Shown in pieces: positions 1 to 12,409 of a stretch of DNA of 64,000 nt. Made by a program: the position numbers and the translations under genes. How positions within the stretch are numbered: position 1 is the first letter of the stretch; each line of letters begins with the position of its first letter. The DNA lies in contig JABSSW010000038.1 of assembly GCA_018902385.1 (NCBI GenBank), positions 372,001 to 436,000 on the forward strand, in the 5' to 3' direction. The notes below the pieces were generated by a model, which worked only from the letters and a program-made list of their open reading frames with translations, did not search any database and had not been told where the DNA came from. Source of the DNA: Physcia stellaris. Its lineage: Eukaryota; Ascomycota; Lecanoromycetes; Caliciales; Physciaceae.

Positions 1-1181
1 CAGCCCAATGATTATGGACCATGATAACCATCTACAATTCGCTCGGCTACAAAATTTCAAGGCGATACAGCAGCTTCGAAAGAGCATCTCTTATGGCGAG
101 CGACGTTCTGTGGAGCTGGCTCTTATCTCTTGTTTCCTGTTCGCCATATTCGACTTCTTTATAGGAGACGACGAAAATTCTTATATTCATCTCAAGGCCG
201 GGTTGAATATACTCCGTGGGTTTTATGCTATGCGAGATGGTGGCAGCATATCCAAAGATCGAGCAGTATTTATAGATCAAAACCCCCTAGTTCAGGACTT
301 TGCAAGAATTTTCTCGGAAATGGACCTTCACGCTGTGATTTGGCTTGGCCTGGGATCATGCCAGTCACCTCCACTTATTGAGATAGTTAATGCTGTTACC
401 ACGCTTGAACTGGTGAAATCGTTCCAAAGCCTGGACGATGCAGCTGACAGTCTGCACTACCAAATGATGCGGATTCACATGTTCTGCCACTCGCTTGCAG
501 AGTACAAATTTGCAGCTTTCAGTAACGGTACGTAGCTCTAGCCTCCAGCAAGTAGCGAAAAGCTACAGCGGAACAAGGCGGGAGTGGAGGTGGGATGTTT
601 TGATTCATACTCGGCATAGCCCTTCACCAAGAGCAATGCTGACATACTACTCACGGCTATTAGTTCCCTTCCATGTACGAGCTAGGAAAGAAAGCCTTCT
701 TCATGATTTACAAGCCTGGCCCCTTGCCTTAGACACTCTCTTGGATATTATCGACCCCTTAACCATTACAGACGAGTTCTCACGACGCCTAAGATTGTTA
801 AGAATGAACTATCTCTCGACCCTGGTCAATGTCTCTACCTTACTGCAACCCTGCGGGATCGACAAGTATCAAGAATCCACCACTGTATTTAGACAGATTA
901 TGCATTTAGCCAAGTCGATACTTTGTCCAGCGACCGCGAAAAGCCGCACCGACCTCGTACGTGCTATTGTGATCGAGGACACCATGCCGATCCTTGCATT
1001 TGTGGCCGGCGCAGTACAGCCGCTGTACATGGTCGCAGATAAATGCGTCGATAGTAAGCTATGCCTAGAGGCCATTAAGCTGTTGGAAGAGCGGCCATGG
1101 AGAGAGGGAGCCTGTATGTATAACTCGGAGCCAACTGCACCCCCTTTGTACAATTTAGTCGATTTTTTACCATGCGTTTGA
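1..1181 (+). CDS. C6-type transcription factor, C-terminal part (5' end outside window)
   Basis: The reading frame is open from the left edge to about 527 and resumes in another frame to the stop at 1181. A short GT-AG intron (for example from GTACGT at 528) probably joins the halves, but I could not fix the acceptor. The stretch ALISCFLFAIFDFF followed by SYIHLKAGLNIL is the pattern typical of the C-terminal region of fungal Zn2Cys6 regulators, as is the later LQAWPLALDTLL segment. The DNA-binding Cys6 cluster would lie upstream of the window. The end near LLEERPWREGA is also typical of this class. Target genes cannot be inferred. It could be a decayed copy, because the junction is not clean. 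Confidence 0.55.
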
Positions 1182-2219
1182 AGCCAGAGTGGTTTATGAG
1201 CTCCCAAGGCATCTCGCAAGACTACACCTGCTTAGCAATGCTAACTTTGATATTTCCCGTAGGGGACAGCCTAGTCATGGCGACTATTGTGAGGAAAAAG
1301 CTTAAAAGACTCCACGCGGTTGGCTTGTAATTATTCAAAAGGCAGTCACCGTACATCAAGGCCTTTGTGATTCTTTCAGGAGGCCTAAACATAAGCAGGG
1401 AGGGTAATCACCTCCCCCACTGCAGGTTCGACTTGAGAAGGAATTGATGACGTCCACATAGCCTGTGCCTAAGAGCCAGATAGTGTGGCTGCATAAGTCG
1501 TGCGGAGGGCAACACGAGTATAGCGAGGTAGGAAATGAGCCCCTGTCAGCAAACCGCTGTCAAGAGCTCGGCAGCGGCGTTCCTTGCCGTTCTTGTCCTA
1601 AATACTCACGGGAAGCGAGATGGGATAGATATGTGACGAATAGTCTGAGATCGATATGAAGGAAATAGCAGAGACAAGATCGTTCTGCAGAACGATATGT
1701 AATATTACTGACGCACCTCGTCAACGAGACACTGCCATGACCTCGAATGCGACTTTCACGTGTTCCTCAATGAAGTCGAGCTGCCGAACATCAAGATATC
1801 CTGGGAGTAAACGTTAGATCGCTAAAAAAAGGGTCGATACGGCCTCCGGTCTCAATTGTTACTGAAGTGTTTTAGGAATGTACATTCTCCACAAAAACGA
1901 TCGAGACTTTGATCAATACGAGAGGACATACGCAATGTAAGATGCCCAGCCCTCAGGCTCAGAAAGACCTATGCTAACATCTCGATCGTATGCAGTAATT
2001 CAACTTGTTCATCAATGATTTCAGGGACAGAGAGACGGCACCCACTGACCAGGATGGTTTGACGAGGGGAATACGATTTTGAGAGTTAACCTGCTAGGAG
2101 TGAATGATCTTCAGTCATTCGATGTAATGCGAATCCATAGTAAGAATTTTGTGAACGCAGGTCTCACAACAATCAAGTATCGATCATAAAGTGTCACTTC
2201 TTCGAGGCTAAGTTGCCGA
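1182..2219. other. Intergenic, nothing recognised
   Basis: About 1 kb with no convincing coding frame, RNA gene or repeat. It separates the convergent 3' ends of the transcription-factor fragment and the MYND gene. Confidence 0.5.
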
Positions 2220-3641
2220 TTAATGACAGATACAGAAACAGGAAGGAATAACACTAGTTTCCCAAATCAACCGGCCTCTCAAATCAGGGAACAATGCTCC
2301 TGTCTTGTACTTGTTAAAGTACCTCCTCGTATCCACCATGCTCTCGACGTAATTCTGCAACGCCCTATGGTCCTCACTGCGCCTCGCAGCTAGCATTTCG
2401 CGAGCGTCGAAATCTTTTGAAGTGAAAATATCCTCCCACAGAACTATCATCTGCCAACGCTCCCATGGACTCAACTTGTCAAAACCATACTCGATTACAG
2501 ATTCCACGCTGAAGCGTGACTCTGGAAACTTCTTGCAAGATCTCTCATGGAAGGTTCCACATCGGCACCATATTCCTCGATGGACATGGTTAATCTCCAC
2601 CATCAACTGGTAGACGCCTCGCTCCATCTTTGTTGGCCTACCAAAAGAGATTCGTGCCGTCTTGAATATGGTTATGTCAATACCTTTAGCCTCGAATAGC
2701 CCATCCAACCGGCTGTAAGAATCCCAGAAGTTTATAATTTCTGAGAAAGAAGCCTTCATGGCTAAATCTATATATGCGTCAGCCATTTTAACCATCCATT
2801 CGCGGTTTTGGCAAAAGCAAAATCCAAAGTCGAGCCACGCGGAATGGCTCCTATCGGGAAGGTTATCAAAGTCTTTGAGCAAATGCGAGTAGAGCCACAA
2901 GACCCTGTATTCCGCGTCAGTAACATCTCCATAGCCTGACCCGTTCGGCATAAGTAAGCCCATTGCACGACGGAAACCATACTCAATATGAGCAGCCATG
3001 CCGGAATCTCTTTTCTGGAACAATTTTGTTGAAGCTAGAAACCATTTTTGACAAGAATGGCGCTGCTCTTGTCTAACAAGGATACTGCCCTTGATATTTT
3101 CTTGGAGCTCGCCGTGGTCGACCCATTTTTGCAGAAATCTAGCAGATGTTTTCCGTGTAGTCAGATGTCTGTATATGCAGATCAAGTTGCCCACTTCCTC
3201 TGCAGTCTCACAAGAACTAAATCCAAATGCCATAGAGACGTCCTTGTCGGCAAGAAGCTTTTTGCTCAACAAGCCTTGGCTTTCGGGGTCGTTAAGGCTG
3301 CCAGCATCTCGTATTAGTAATAAGAGGGAGTCTGCCAGTGTTGGTCGACCACGCACTGCACAGACGAAAACATGTCGATGCCAATCGAGATTTTGGCACT
3401 TTCGTGAGCAATATGTCGCCCGGCAGGATTTGCAGCGAAAGGCCGGGACAATCTGACATAGTCGCTGATGACAGCGTCGCTTGACCCGACCGTTCATATT
3501 CGGTAGCAATTTCAGCCTCTCGAATCTATCTTTATAAATTTCGGCGTCCTCGATCCACATGTTTAATTTACGGCCTTCATGAAACATTGTGACGCGGCCT
3601 GGGTTCTGAAAGTCCGGGAGCAAAAGAACAGCGTCATCCAT
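2220..3641 (-). CDS. MYND-type zinc finger protein
   Basis: A single exon encodes 473 aa. Near the N-terminus (residues 57-94) is a MYND-type zinc finger: Cys57 and Cys62, Cys70-x2-Cys73, Cys78-x3-Cys82, then DWHRH and Cys94. The spacing CKSC...YCS..CQ..DW..H...C is the family hallmark, though the first cysteine pair is spaced x4 rather than the usual x2. MYND domains bind proline-containing peptides. The remaining 380 residues match no domain I know, and no SET domain is visible. The start at 3641 is the first ATG of the frame. The neighbouring deaminase-fold gene upstream ends only 69 bp away on the same strand. Function beyond a protein-interaction role is unknown. Confidence 0.8.
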   Translation of the reverse strand: MDDAVLLLPDFQNPGRVTMFHEGRKLNMWIEDAEIYKDRFERLKLLPNMNGRVKRRCHQRLCQIVPAFRCKSCRATYCSRKCQNLDWHRHVFVCAVRGRPTLADSLLLLIRDAGSLNDPESQGLLSKKLLADKDVSMAFGFSSCETAEEVGNLICIYRHLTTRKTSARFLQKWVDHGELQENIKGSILVRQEQRHSCQKWFLASTKLFQKRDSGMAAHIEYGFRRAMGLLMPNGSGYGDVTDAEYRVLWLYSHLLKDFDNLPDRSHSAWLDFGFCFCQNREWMVKMADAYIDLAMKASFSEIINFWDSYSRLDGLFEAKGIDITIFKTARISFGRPTKMERGVYQLMVEINHVHRGIWCRCGTFHERSCKKFPESRFSVESVIEYGFDKLSPWERWQMIVLWEDIFTSKDFDAREMLAARRSEDHRALQNYVESMVDTRRYFNKYKTGALFPDLRGRLIWETSVIPSCFCICH

Positions 3642-3710
3642 GACCGTAGGGCCAAATGCACTGTTCAGAGTTAATCTAAGGAATTATGGATGTAACCCAT
3701 CAGCACTTGC

Positions 3711-5476
3711 TCACCCTTTACCCATCCATTTCGAATTTGGAGACGCCAAAGTCATTTTATCCATTTCCTGGGTCGACACTGTCGCCGCGGTTGATAGATC
3801 CACCGTCGACTCTGGTCTCAAAGGATCTTTCGTGGATTGCGCCCCTCTTCTCATGATTGATCTCACATGCTCGACGATCTCACGATGTACAAGTCGAAGC
3901 GTATTCTCAAAGATGAGTGCAGTCTTTCCAGTCTTAAACGCCTCCGGTACATGCCACTTGTGGTATATCTTCCAATGGGTACCTCGATACTGAAAGAATC
4001 CATGATGGCGCAGGAAGCTATCGCAAAGATAACAGCAAAGTTTGCTGCCTCCGATGTAGGGGTGAGTCCGCCAACGAGTCTCCTCTCGTCGACTCTCATA
4101 TTCATCCACAAGTTGTATTTCCGCATGGACGTAGCAAGACTGGTGCCGTGCTCTGTCAAAATCCTCATCGATGTTGGCTATCCTCTTCGTTTTACTTCCA
4201 AATTTTTTCATCATCAAAGCCTCACTGCTTCGCACGCTCAGTCCCGCAAGTACATCACTTGCAGCCTTTTTCTTCATCCCATCTTTGGAAGGCAATATCT
4301 CAGAAAACGGTCTTACGAACTTGAAAGTTATATTCCGGAAAGAAGAAAGCCGAGCTGCCGCCTCTGTGAAAGTCAGAATAGCGGCGTAGAATCTGCACAA
4401 AAAAAGTAGCGCTCGTCGAGCCTTTGAAGCTGCCTCAAAAGCGAGGCCGAAATGTCCGACGAAGAACCCCTGGAACACTACTCGACTCCTCACATTTTTC
4501 TGCAGAATTGAAGCCGACTTGATAATTTCAGAAAGATCTTCAATAGGTGGGCTTGTAGTGTTGCAAAAGTCTAACACTCTTTGGAAGAGAGAGGTTGTAT
4601 CTCGCCTCACCCCTTCGTAAGTCTCTTCATGGGCTATGCAGCTTAGCCTATTGATCTCATCTAAAGGGCAATCTTGGTCATTTATCTCATTATCAGCAAT
4701 GGAAAAATCATAATCTCTCCATGCCTCATCGCTCCACGATTTCAGACACCTTGAAGGGTCCGTAGCAGCGGCAACAAGTTTTTGTACTCTCGATGGATCA
4801 GACAGCTGACCTCCAGGTCGTGGACTGAACTCATGCCTGAGCGACTCGACATGGAAGTCGATCCTTGGACTAGCGTGACATATAGTCTGCTTGAGCAAAG
4901 TCTCCCGAGCCTTCTCAGGGGACGTTTCTATAGTAGACCACTTGCGTATTAGCATGTTGCAGTAAAAGTCTTCCATCCTAGCCGGATTTGCGTACCGCCC
5001 CTTGCAACCTCCATCAATACGTCAAAAAGCGTTTTCACGTATTTATAGTCTTCATCAGACAGTCCTTCGTTCTTCGCAAGCCGTATCTCGACGCTTTGAT
5101 TCCCATCATCAACATCCATTTCTGCCATATACGCACTCGCGACCTGCTTCACGGCTTCCGGCGGCTTCTTGACTCTTGCCAAAACTTCGGCAAGGCGGTC
5201 TAGAAAACGGCTCTTCAGAGCCGCTTCGGCCAGTATTGATTTCTGCTTGTCGTACTGATCCCTCTCGTCGGAGTCCCATATTTCGATCGCTTCGTCTCCA
5301 CAATCAGAATCATTCTCTGCGGCCTCGACATTTTGTCTCTGCTCCGCGTCTTCGTCGTCGAGTACATCGCTTCCCAACTGACGACATAGCATAGACAGAA
5401 CCCGCTGGGGGTTCGAGTGATGATTTGCGCTGTTCTCTCTATGCCTTCTCCCTTTCTTCCTAGCCATCTCCGTCAA
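3711..5476 (-). CDS. OTT_1508-like deaminase-fold protein
   Basis: Two exons, complement(3711..4927,4996..5476), give 565 aa. The 68-bp intron starts GTACGC and ends CTATAG with a GCTAAT branch-like site, and phase 1 agrees on both sides. The C-terminal half carries the signature of the fungal OTT_1508-like branch of the cytidine-deaminase superfamily: HAE at residues 428-430 and the zinc-binding pair Cys459-x2-Cys462 in LCCYLC, followed by FFQYRGTHWKIY. These residues should hold a catalytic zinc, so an enzymatic role is plausible, but the substrate is unknown. The first ~160 residues are acidic and low in complexity (DDEDAEQ, DSDERDQYD). It lies just upstream of the MYND gene on the same strand. 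Confidence 0.75.
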
Positions 5477-6389
5477 ATGTCGGTGCTTCGAGAGTCAACA
5501 GATCAATGAATCTCAAGGCGGGGTCATTGAAAATAAGCGGGCCTGCTAGCATCCAATTGGCTATCACGACAGGGAATATCTTGAGGCAGTCTCGATTTGT
5601 ATTCATGCATGAGAAGCTAACCAGGAAGATTTCACCTCTTACTAAGCAGTCTCTAAATTCTTACGCTGAACGACTTCCTCCAAGCACCACATCGTCGTCG
5701 TTCGCCTGTGTCCCCAACTCCAGCAGCTGCAGCCGCCCAATTCTTAAATCTCGTCGCTTCGACTATGCTTTCCCATCAATTCACTATCAAACTCTGCTTA
5801 ACAAAAGTCAACACCCTCCCCTCCACAGTCCTAATGGCCTCTGCCCGCCACTCCCAAGCACCACTAACAACAATACAAGAAATCCAAGGAAATAAGAACT
5901 TTGTCGAGGTTGCGGGGTTCTGCCACATGATTTCCGATCAACTTGGGCCACTGACCTAATGAGATGGCCAAGATCATTTGATTTATCTAATCAACGATCA
6001 TAGGATTACGACGAATCTGAACGTGGCTTAGATGAGAGAAGTGGGAGTCTCATTCATTGCACACCCCTTGAATAATTACCCGAATCATATCGCGCTGTGA
6101 AATGAAGCTGCTAGTAACATGCCACAAGGGCATGAATTAAAGTGATTAAGCGTAAAATTGCGCAACTCCTTCGGTGTATTTGAATAACGAGATATCTTTG
6201 CTCAGTGTATTGCTAGGAGACCATCTTAGTCTGCTTACATTATGCAATAGTATAGTCAGTAAATTGTGCGAAGCATGGAAGCTTGAAGTAGCGTGACGAA
6301 ATTCCGTTATGCAAATAGTTCACCACATCGAGAAGTGTTTTGCATAACTTCATCTCCATGCCCACCCCGCCCCTAAGTCGAGGAAAGTC
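5477..6389. other. Intergenic, nothing recognised
   Basis: No supported gene. Short frames at 5506-5959 have proline/serine-rich, family-less translations and I leave them out. Confidence 0.4.
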
Positions 6390-6638
6390 CTAGGCTGCTT
6401 TTCCATGGCTCTTTTTGTCCGAAAGGAGTTTCCCGTAGCAGCCATTGCACAGCGGCTCGTCCGGTTGGCCCTGGTTGTAAGCCACCAGCTTCGATGTCTT
6501 TTCAAGACTGCAGCGACTGCAAGTGAAGTTTGCCCATCTAACAAGTCGATGCAAGCACAGAGTGCCTCGTGAAGGGAATAGCTTGGCTACCTCGCCGAGA
6601 GCAGTCGCTGATTTGAGAATGCCCTGGTCGATGAGCAA
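6390..6638 (-). CDS. Possible small CxxC/CxxC zinc-binding protein
   Basis: An open frame of about 82 codons contains two spaced cysteine pairs: FTCSRCSLEKTSKL, then 22 residues later LCNGCYGKLLS. This CxxC-x~23-CxxC layout with a preceding Trp looks like a small zinc ribbon or treble clef. The frame has no ATG in this stretch. It extends upstream through about 6660, where a GTCAGT...TTCAG intron could join it to an upstream ATG, but I could not settle that. No family is recognised. It may be real, partial or a relic. Confidence 0.35.
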   Translation of the reverse strand: MLIDQGILKSATALGEVAKLFPSRGTLCLHRLVRWANFTCSRCSLEKTSKLVAYNQGQPDEPLCNGCYGKLLSDKKSHGKAA

Positions 6639-6980
6639 GAGTTTGTCATTAATTTCTTCTGAAGGAAAATTCAGAGGTAATTGCGATGCTACTGACCATG
6701 CTGCCTTTCCCCTCTGGGGAAAAATGTAGTCAAGAAAATGTGGTTCTGCACGGGCAGGAGACCGACTACTGTTGCGGTATCAAGCGTGTTGAAGGATCAA
6801 TGTGAAGCGTATCTGGATAGGTCATTCACAAGTTGGTGGATGTTCTTGTTGGACTGATTCTATCTGCTCACAGGCGGAGTGGTTAATTACATATATTACC
6901 TTAGTCTCTAGGGCTGACCAAGTCACTAGTCCTGGTTAGGCATTTATCACCCTTCTGCCAGGGAAAAGGATAATCAGCGC

Positions 6981-7190
6981 ATGGGTATGAGGTCAAAATC
7001 GAGGACGGAAGAGTCTATCGAATGGGTAGTATGCAATAGATGTATGGGGGTCTCAATTGTGGTACGCGATGTGTGCAGAATCTGCAGAATGCCGACCCGG
7101 AAGACCGATTACATAAGCGGGTTCGATATGGCCTGCCAATTTCGTCTTACTCAGTTCAATATGGCCATTGGCCTAATGCAAAATCTTTGA
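6981..7190 (+). CDS. Possible small CxxC/CxxC protein
   Basis: An ATG-started 69-codon frame with WVVCNRCMGVSI, then DVCRICRMPTRKTDY. Two CxxC pairs 12 residues apart suggest a mini zinc ribbon. It has no recognised homologue. The low length and lack of context make it uncertain. Confidence 0.25.
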   Translation: MGMRSKSRTEESIEWVVCNRCMGVSIVVRDVCRICRMPTRKTDYISGFDMACQFRLTQFNMAIGLMQNL

Positions 7191-7469
7191 AGAGCCTTAG
7201 CTCTGATCATCATCCTCACTTTGCTTGCTTATCCGCCCCATGGAGCGGCAGGTACTCGTAAGCAGTCCACGCTAGTCTCAGTCACTCCAACGGCTATCTA
7301 ACACAGATCCTTTTGAGCCGTAGACAAAGGGTTTAACAACACCTCATCTTTAGATATCACGCCACTCCTCGGCACCTTCCCTGTTTATCAGCAATTCCCC
7401 CTAGTCGTCATACAACTAACCAGCAAAACATCTCTTGCTCTCCTTTTGTTACCGACAAGATTCGCGACT

Positions 7470-8917
7470 ATGGGGGTCGACGCCGGGTTCGACATGGTCC
7501 CACGTTTGTCTAAGGGGGCAGTGGACAAGCAAAACTGGCAATCGTTCATCAAGGTCATAAAGGAACGTTATCAGAACGACGAGCTAGTAGAGCTTAAACC
7601 CAATTATCTCGAATTCAAAGCGGGCGAGCATCCTCTGCTCCCTTTCGAGGGTCACAAATTCTTGCGCTTCAGCTCAAAGATTTCGGGAAGTCAGGCCAAG
7701 GGAGTAATGGAATACGTCGATACAGTGACTACGGTCGCACGCGTCTATTTTGGCTCTCGGGTTCGATGCTGGAGCGAGGCTGCCGATGAAAGTGGCTTTT
7801 ACAATTGGCAAGAGGTCTTTACCTCGATCAAATCTTATGAGCAGGTTCGTTGTGATACATTTAATGTGACTGATGAGAGATTCTATATCTGAAATAGCCC
7901 GATGAACCAGAAATTCCCACCACCATAGCTCAATTTGTGTTTGGGACCGACCCTATACGTGACCTCGACTTACCACTTTTTGAGGTCCTGCCAGTGCCAG
8001 AAAAGGGAAGAGGTCTTGTAGCTCGCTTCGACATCGCCAGAGGCACACGTATACTTTACGAGAACCCCCTTATTACTACTCCTCACTTGTCACCAATTGG
8101 CCAAATGGAAAGTAACATTGCAACAAAACTAAAGTTGCTATCAAAGACCCAGCAACGACAATTTCTTTCGCTTCACAACAACTTCCCTGGCAAACACCCG
8201 TTCAGTGGCGTCGTCAAAACCAACGCTCTACCCTGCGGTCCCAACTCCCTGATTGGTGGCATCTACCCTACCATTTGCCTCATAAACCACAGCTGCCTTC
8301 CAAATGCTCACAATAGTTGGAACAGCGATACAAGGTGTGTAACAATCCACGCAATTCATTACATCCACGCGGGGGAAGAAATTACCATCTCCTACGACAA
8401 AGGCGGACCCTCCGATACCCGACAAACTCATCTGAAAGATGCATTTGGCTTCGACTGCAATTGCAGTGTATGCTCCCTTCCACCTCTCGAGCTCCAAAAC
8501 AGCGACGCTCGTCGTCTCCAAATCCAACATTTGGACCAGACAATCGGTGATCCGAATCGCGTGATGAGCAGGCCAGATGATTGTCTAGCGGATTGTCGCT
8601 CCTTACTTCAAGTCCTTGAAGAGGAGTTTCATGGTGGTGCTCCGAGTGCTAGGCTTTACTATGACGCCTTCCAAATCTGCATCACTCATGGCGATCAGGC
8701 TCGAGCGAGCGTTTTCGCGGGGAGGGGATACAAATCGAGAGTAATTTGCGAGGGAGAGGATAGCCCAGAGACGCAGAAAGTCAAGAATTTGATGGAGAAT
8801 CCCGCGAGCCACAGGAATTTCGGGGCCTCTACGAGATGGAGGACTGCTAAAGGGCTGGTACCGAAAGGGCTGAATGCTGATGAATTTGAGAGGTGGTTGT
8901 GGAGACAAGGGAGGTAG
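7470..8917 (+). CDS. SET-domain protein (putative lysine methyltransferase)
   Basis: Two exons, join(7470..7844,7898..8917), give 464 aa. The 53-bp intron runs from GTTCGT to AATAG in phase 0. Exon 1 is an N-terminal extension without a recognised domain. Exon 2 begins the SET domain at PEKGRGLVARFDIARGT and contains the S-adenosylmethionine/pseudoknot motif NHSCLPNA at residues about 255-262, then GEEITISYD. A post-SET-like zinc cluster CNCSVC follows at about 312-317. The architecture resembles the fungal SET family whose members methylate lysines of histones or other proteins, but the substrate cannot be read from the sequence. The ATG at 7470 is the first in frame. Confidence 0.85.
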
Positions 8918-10425
8918 GGTGTAGTGGGTCGGCGAAAACATGCTGCTGTGTAAAAGAAGCTGTCCAAACCTACTCCAGACATACATTATAGTCAGTGGCG
9001 ATAGACCACGGTCCCTGGTTCGATAGGGGTGATACATCAGGTCGAAGTGCTGCCGTAATGAGTACTAACTGATGCCTTGCACTCGCACTTGCTCCATTTC
9101 TGACACCCTAATCCGTCCCTGACGCCCAGCATCCAAATTTCCTGGGTGACGTTTAGCAGGACAATCGGCGCAATGGTGCCTTGCCACCTACATAGGCCCT
9201 CGCCACGGGTTATCCGGGCTCCCCTGGGAGAACTCTTCTGGCGAAAGAATGCCATATACTGAAGCATGATAATGCTACAGACGTCTCTTCTTCTGAACTT
9301 AAAATGTGTCGATAATTGGAAATTTCTAAAGGTAATCAGACTTCCGCCTCTCCAGTGGGTTGCGTAGCTTGTGCTTCAAAGATCGGAGACGTCGAATCGT
9401 TCATTTCAAAAGAACGCTATCGATTTCTTTCATGTCATTCCATATGTGTATTTCTAAAGTTGGCGGACTCCTCATCAGTGAGACTATTTCTAGAAGTTCT
9501 TAGAGCATCTTCGAAAACTTTTCACACGTTCACACGTCGAACAGGTCAGAAAACTGAAGCGACCCTCAGGAAGATCCATGTTAGTCTCAGCCAACAGCGC
9601 GCTTAGTACGTCTTGTACGTCACTGACAACGGTCATAGTCCTACATAATGCGTCGTTGCATTGGAGGTGACTGACAGTGACGGACCTGTCGCATATTGAA
9701 ATAGCTTCCTTAAGCTTACACCGCCTAAAGAAATCTTTCATCGGCTCAGCTTTAACTTTTATGCCTCCCCACGCCATTGGTGGCGACGGACCATGGGTAG
9801 CGTCGCTTGGTTGACTTAGATGCTAAAACATGCATCTAACCTGCCGACATGGGATACTAGATCACAACACGGTAAGATCAAAAATCCTGCCTGATCTAAA
9901 ACCATCGTCGAGTTTGCGGACCCCGCACTGGATCAGCTGAATGGCCTAGAGCGCAAAAATTCGCCAGTGCACTGATCCGCGGCTCTGATTCAAAAACCTA
10001 AATGGGCAGGCCGGCATGGAGGAAGCCACAGGGCCGCTTTTTTCCGCCGAGATACCTTTTCCCCAGACCTGGGGTAGACGGACGAGATTCAGAATTTTAT
10101 GTGGTCAGCCTGCGTCAGATCCAATCCCTAGACACAGGCCAAGAAAGCTCTCGAGCTGACTACATGACTTGGCGAGGAAGAAAGACTTGCTTGGAAATCA
10201 AATTCAGTTTAGTCCGCCAGATAAGTCTTTTTAGCTGCCTTCGAGTCTCCAGTCTCACAGTGGACAATCCTATGCTGCAGGGCTCGGTCTTTACGTATCG
10301 CTGGACTTAGCTTTCTTGATCCATTCATATATAGCTCTATTCTTTCTCACCGATTTTATACTGTTGCTTATCTGCGATAAAAAGTATAGTTCCCGAAATA
10401 TAGTCTCTTGAGGCGCAAAACCGTC
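8918..10425. other. Intergenic, nothing firmly supported
   Basis: 1.5 kb without a convincing gene. A 95-codon minus frame at 9490-9777 has no recognisable motif. The segment probably contains the promoter of the downstream oxidase: a TATATA stretch lies at 10328-10333. Confidence 0.4.
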
Positions 10426-12409
10426 ATGGCCAAGAGGGTGTCGTTGTTCGCTTTTACTACTTTGGTATCTTTACTCCATCTCGCAGCCTCAACGGCCCTT
10501 AGCACAAATCGATGTCGTTGCTTTCCGGGAGATGCTTGTTGGCCAAGCCAGGCGGACTGGGCAGGGCTCAATAGCTCTGTCAATGGGAGGCTGATCGCTA
10601 CTGTGCCTCTCGGCAGGCCTTGTCATGATCCGTATTACAACGCTACGGAATGTAAAGCAGTGGAAGCAAATTGGGAGCAGCCGAGTGAACAGTAGGCATT
10701 CCCTAGTTTATTCGAATTTTGTGGCTCAAAGCTCTAGTTTCAATTCTTCCTCTTCGGTCTCAGCGCCATTCTTTGCCAATCAGAGCTGTGACCCGTTTAC
10801 TTCAAGGTCTATTCCTTGCACTCTAGGCAACTACGTGGTGTACGCGATCAACGTCACCGAGCGCTCCGATGTATCGAAAGGTATAGCATTTGCAACGAAA
10901 CACAACATTCGTCTTGTTATTAGAAATACAGCACATGAGTAAGCTTCCTCAAGATATCTAGGAACATTAACGTTAATGTTCGATAGCTACAACGGAAAAT
11001 CTACAGGCGCAGGAGCCTTGGGGATTTGGACGCACCATTTGAAGGGCATCAAGTTCTTTGACTACAAGGACGCTCATTATACTGGAAAAGCCTACAAGAT
11101 TGGAGCAGGAGTTCAAGGCATTGAGGTATATGAAGCTGGAAAAAAGGTCGGACTCACCATCAGCTCAGGCGAATGTGCGACCGTAGGTGTAGCCGGTGGA
11201 TACACTCAAGGCGGCGGACATTCTGCGTAAGTTTCATTTTCCTCCATATACGGCTGAAAGACTTATCGTATTGAAGGCTTGCGTCGAAATATGGTCTGGC
11301 TGCCGATCAGACCCTCGAATGGGAGGTTATCACTGCAACTGGCGAGTTCCTGACAGCGACTCGAACTAAGAACTCCGACCTCTACTGGGCGCTCTCAGGC
11401 GGAGGTGGTGGGACCTATGGAGTCGTCTGGTCACTCACCGCAAAAGCCCATTTCGACATTCCTGTATCAGGCGCCAGTCTATCCTGGACCACTGAGGGAA
11501 TCAGCCAGGACACTTTCTTCAAATCAGTGGCTGCTTACCACGCCTGGACACCCACCGTAGTTGATGCAGGTGCAATGAGTCTAGGCTTCGGCTCCAACAT
11601 ATCCTTTGCCGTAGGCCCAATCACAGGGCCAGGGATTCCAGTAGCGAAGCTGGAAGCACTCCTCCAACCATTGTTAGATCAGCTGCAGAAGCTAGGCGTC
11701 AAGTATACAACTCCGGTTCTGCGGCAATTTCCAGGCTATCTCGAACAATTCAATGCCATGATGCCGCCGATCCTGACGGGCACTTCGCAGTATGGTGGCT
11801 GGTGGCTGCCCCGCTCGGTCGTGCTAGGGAATCCTGAAGGCCTTGCAGCTGCCTATGCGAATATCACCAATGGTGGCGCGGCGGGCTTCTCGTCGGTCGC
11901 GCTGAACGTTAACAAGACCGTGGCCGGGGATGTCTACAATGCGGTTCACCCCAAATGGAGGACGACGTTGCTCGATGTTATCATCACCACGTAAGCAACA
12001 GGACTCATCCAGCCACGACTGTACTGACATAGCACCACAGTAATTACAACTACACAGCGCCGCTCTCCTATACCCTGGCGCAACAGCGCGACATGACCAC
12101 CAAGTATATACCTGCCCTAAAAGCGATAGCCCCGGATTCAGGGGCATACTTGAGCGAGGTCAGTGCTTCCTATGCTATGTAAAAGGGGTTTGGGTCATTC
12201 GTTAACTGTCTGGGGAACAATAGGGCGACTTCCGCGACCCGGATTGGCAAAGCGCGTTCTATGGCACCAATTACCCGAAACTCAAAGCTATCAAAGCCAA
12301 GTACGATCCGAAGGACATTTTCTATGCTACCACGGCCGTGGGGAGCGATGACTGGGTTATTGAAGCCCCGGGTAGGTTGTGCAAAGTGAAGAAGACGGCA
12401 ACCGCGTAG
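10426..12409 (+). CDS. Secreted FAD-binding (VAO/BBE-type) oxidase
   Basis: Six exons, join(10426..10691,10738..10938,10987..11226,11277..11990,12041..12158,12224..12409), give 574 aa. All five introns (46-65 bp) are GT-AG and phase-consistent. The N-terminus is a signal peptide (KRVSLFAFTTLVSLLHLAAS) followed by CRCFPGDACWP, as in secreted fungal isoamyl-alcohol-oxidase-like flavoproteins. The FAD-binding PCMH fold shows RNTAHDYNGKSTGAGAL and GYTQGGGHSALASKYGLAAD. The C-terminus has the berberine-bridge segment FYGTNYPKLKAIKAKYDP. Potential N-glycosylation sites are frequent. The enzyme should oxidise an alcohol or a secondary-metabolite intermediate with O2, but the substrate is unknown and there is no biosynthetic cluster nearby. 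Confidence 0.85.

Noticed and set aside
9490-9777. 95-codon Cys-containing minus frame
   Set aside because: Cysteines are irregularly spaced and nothing supports translation.
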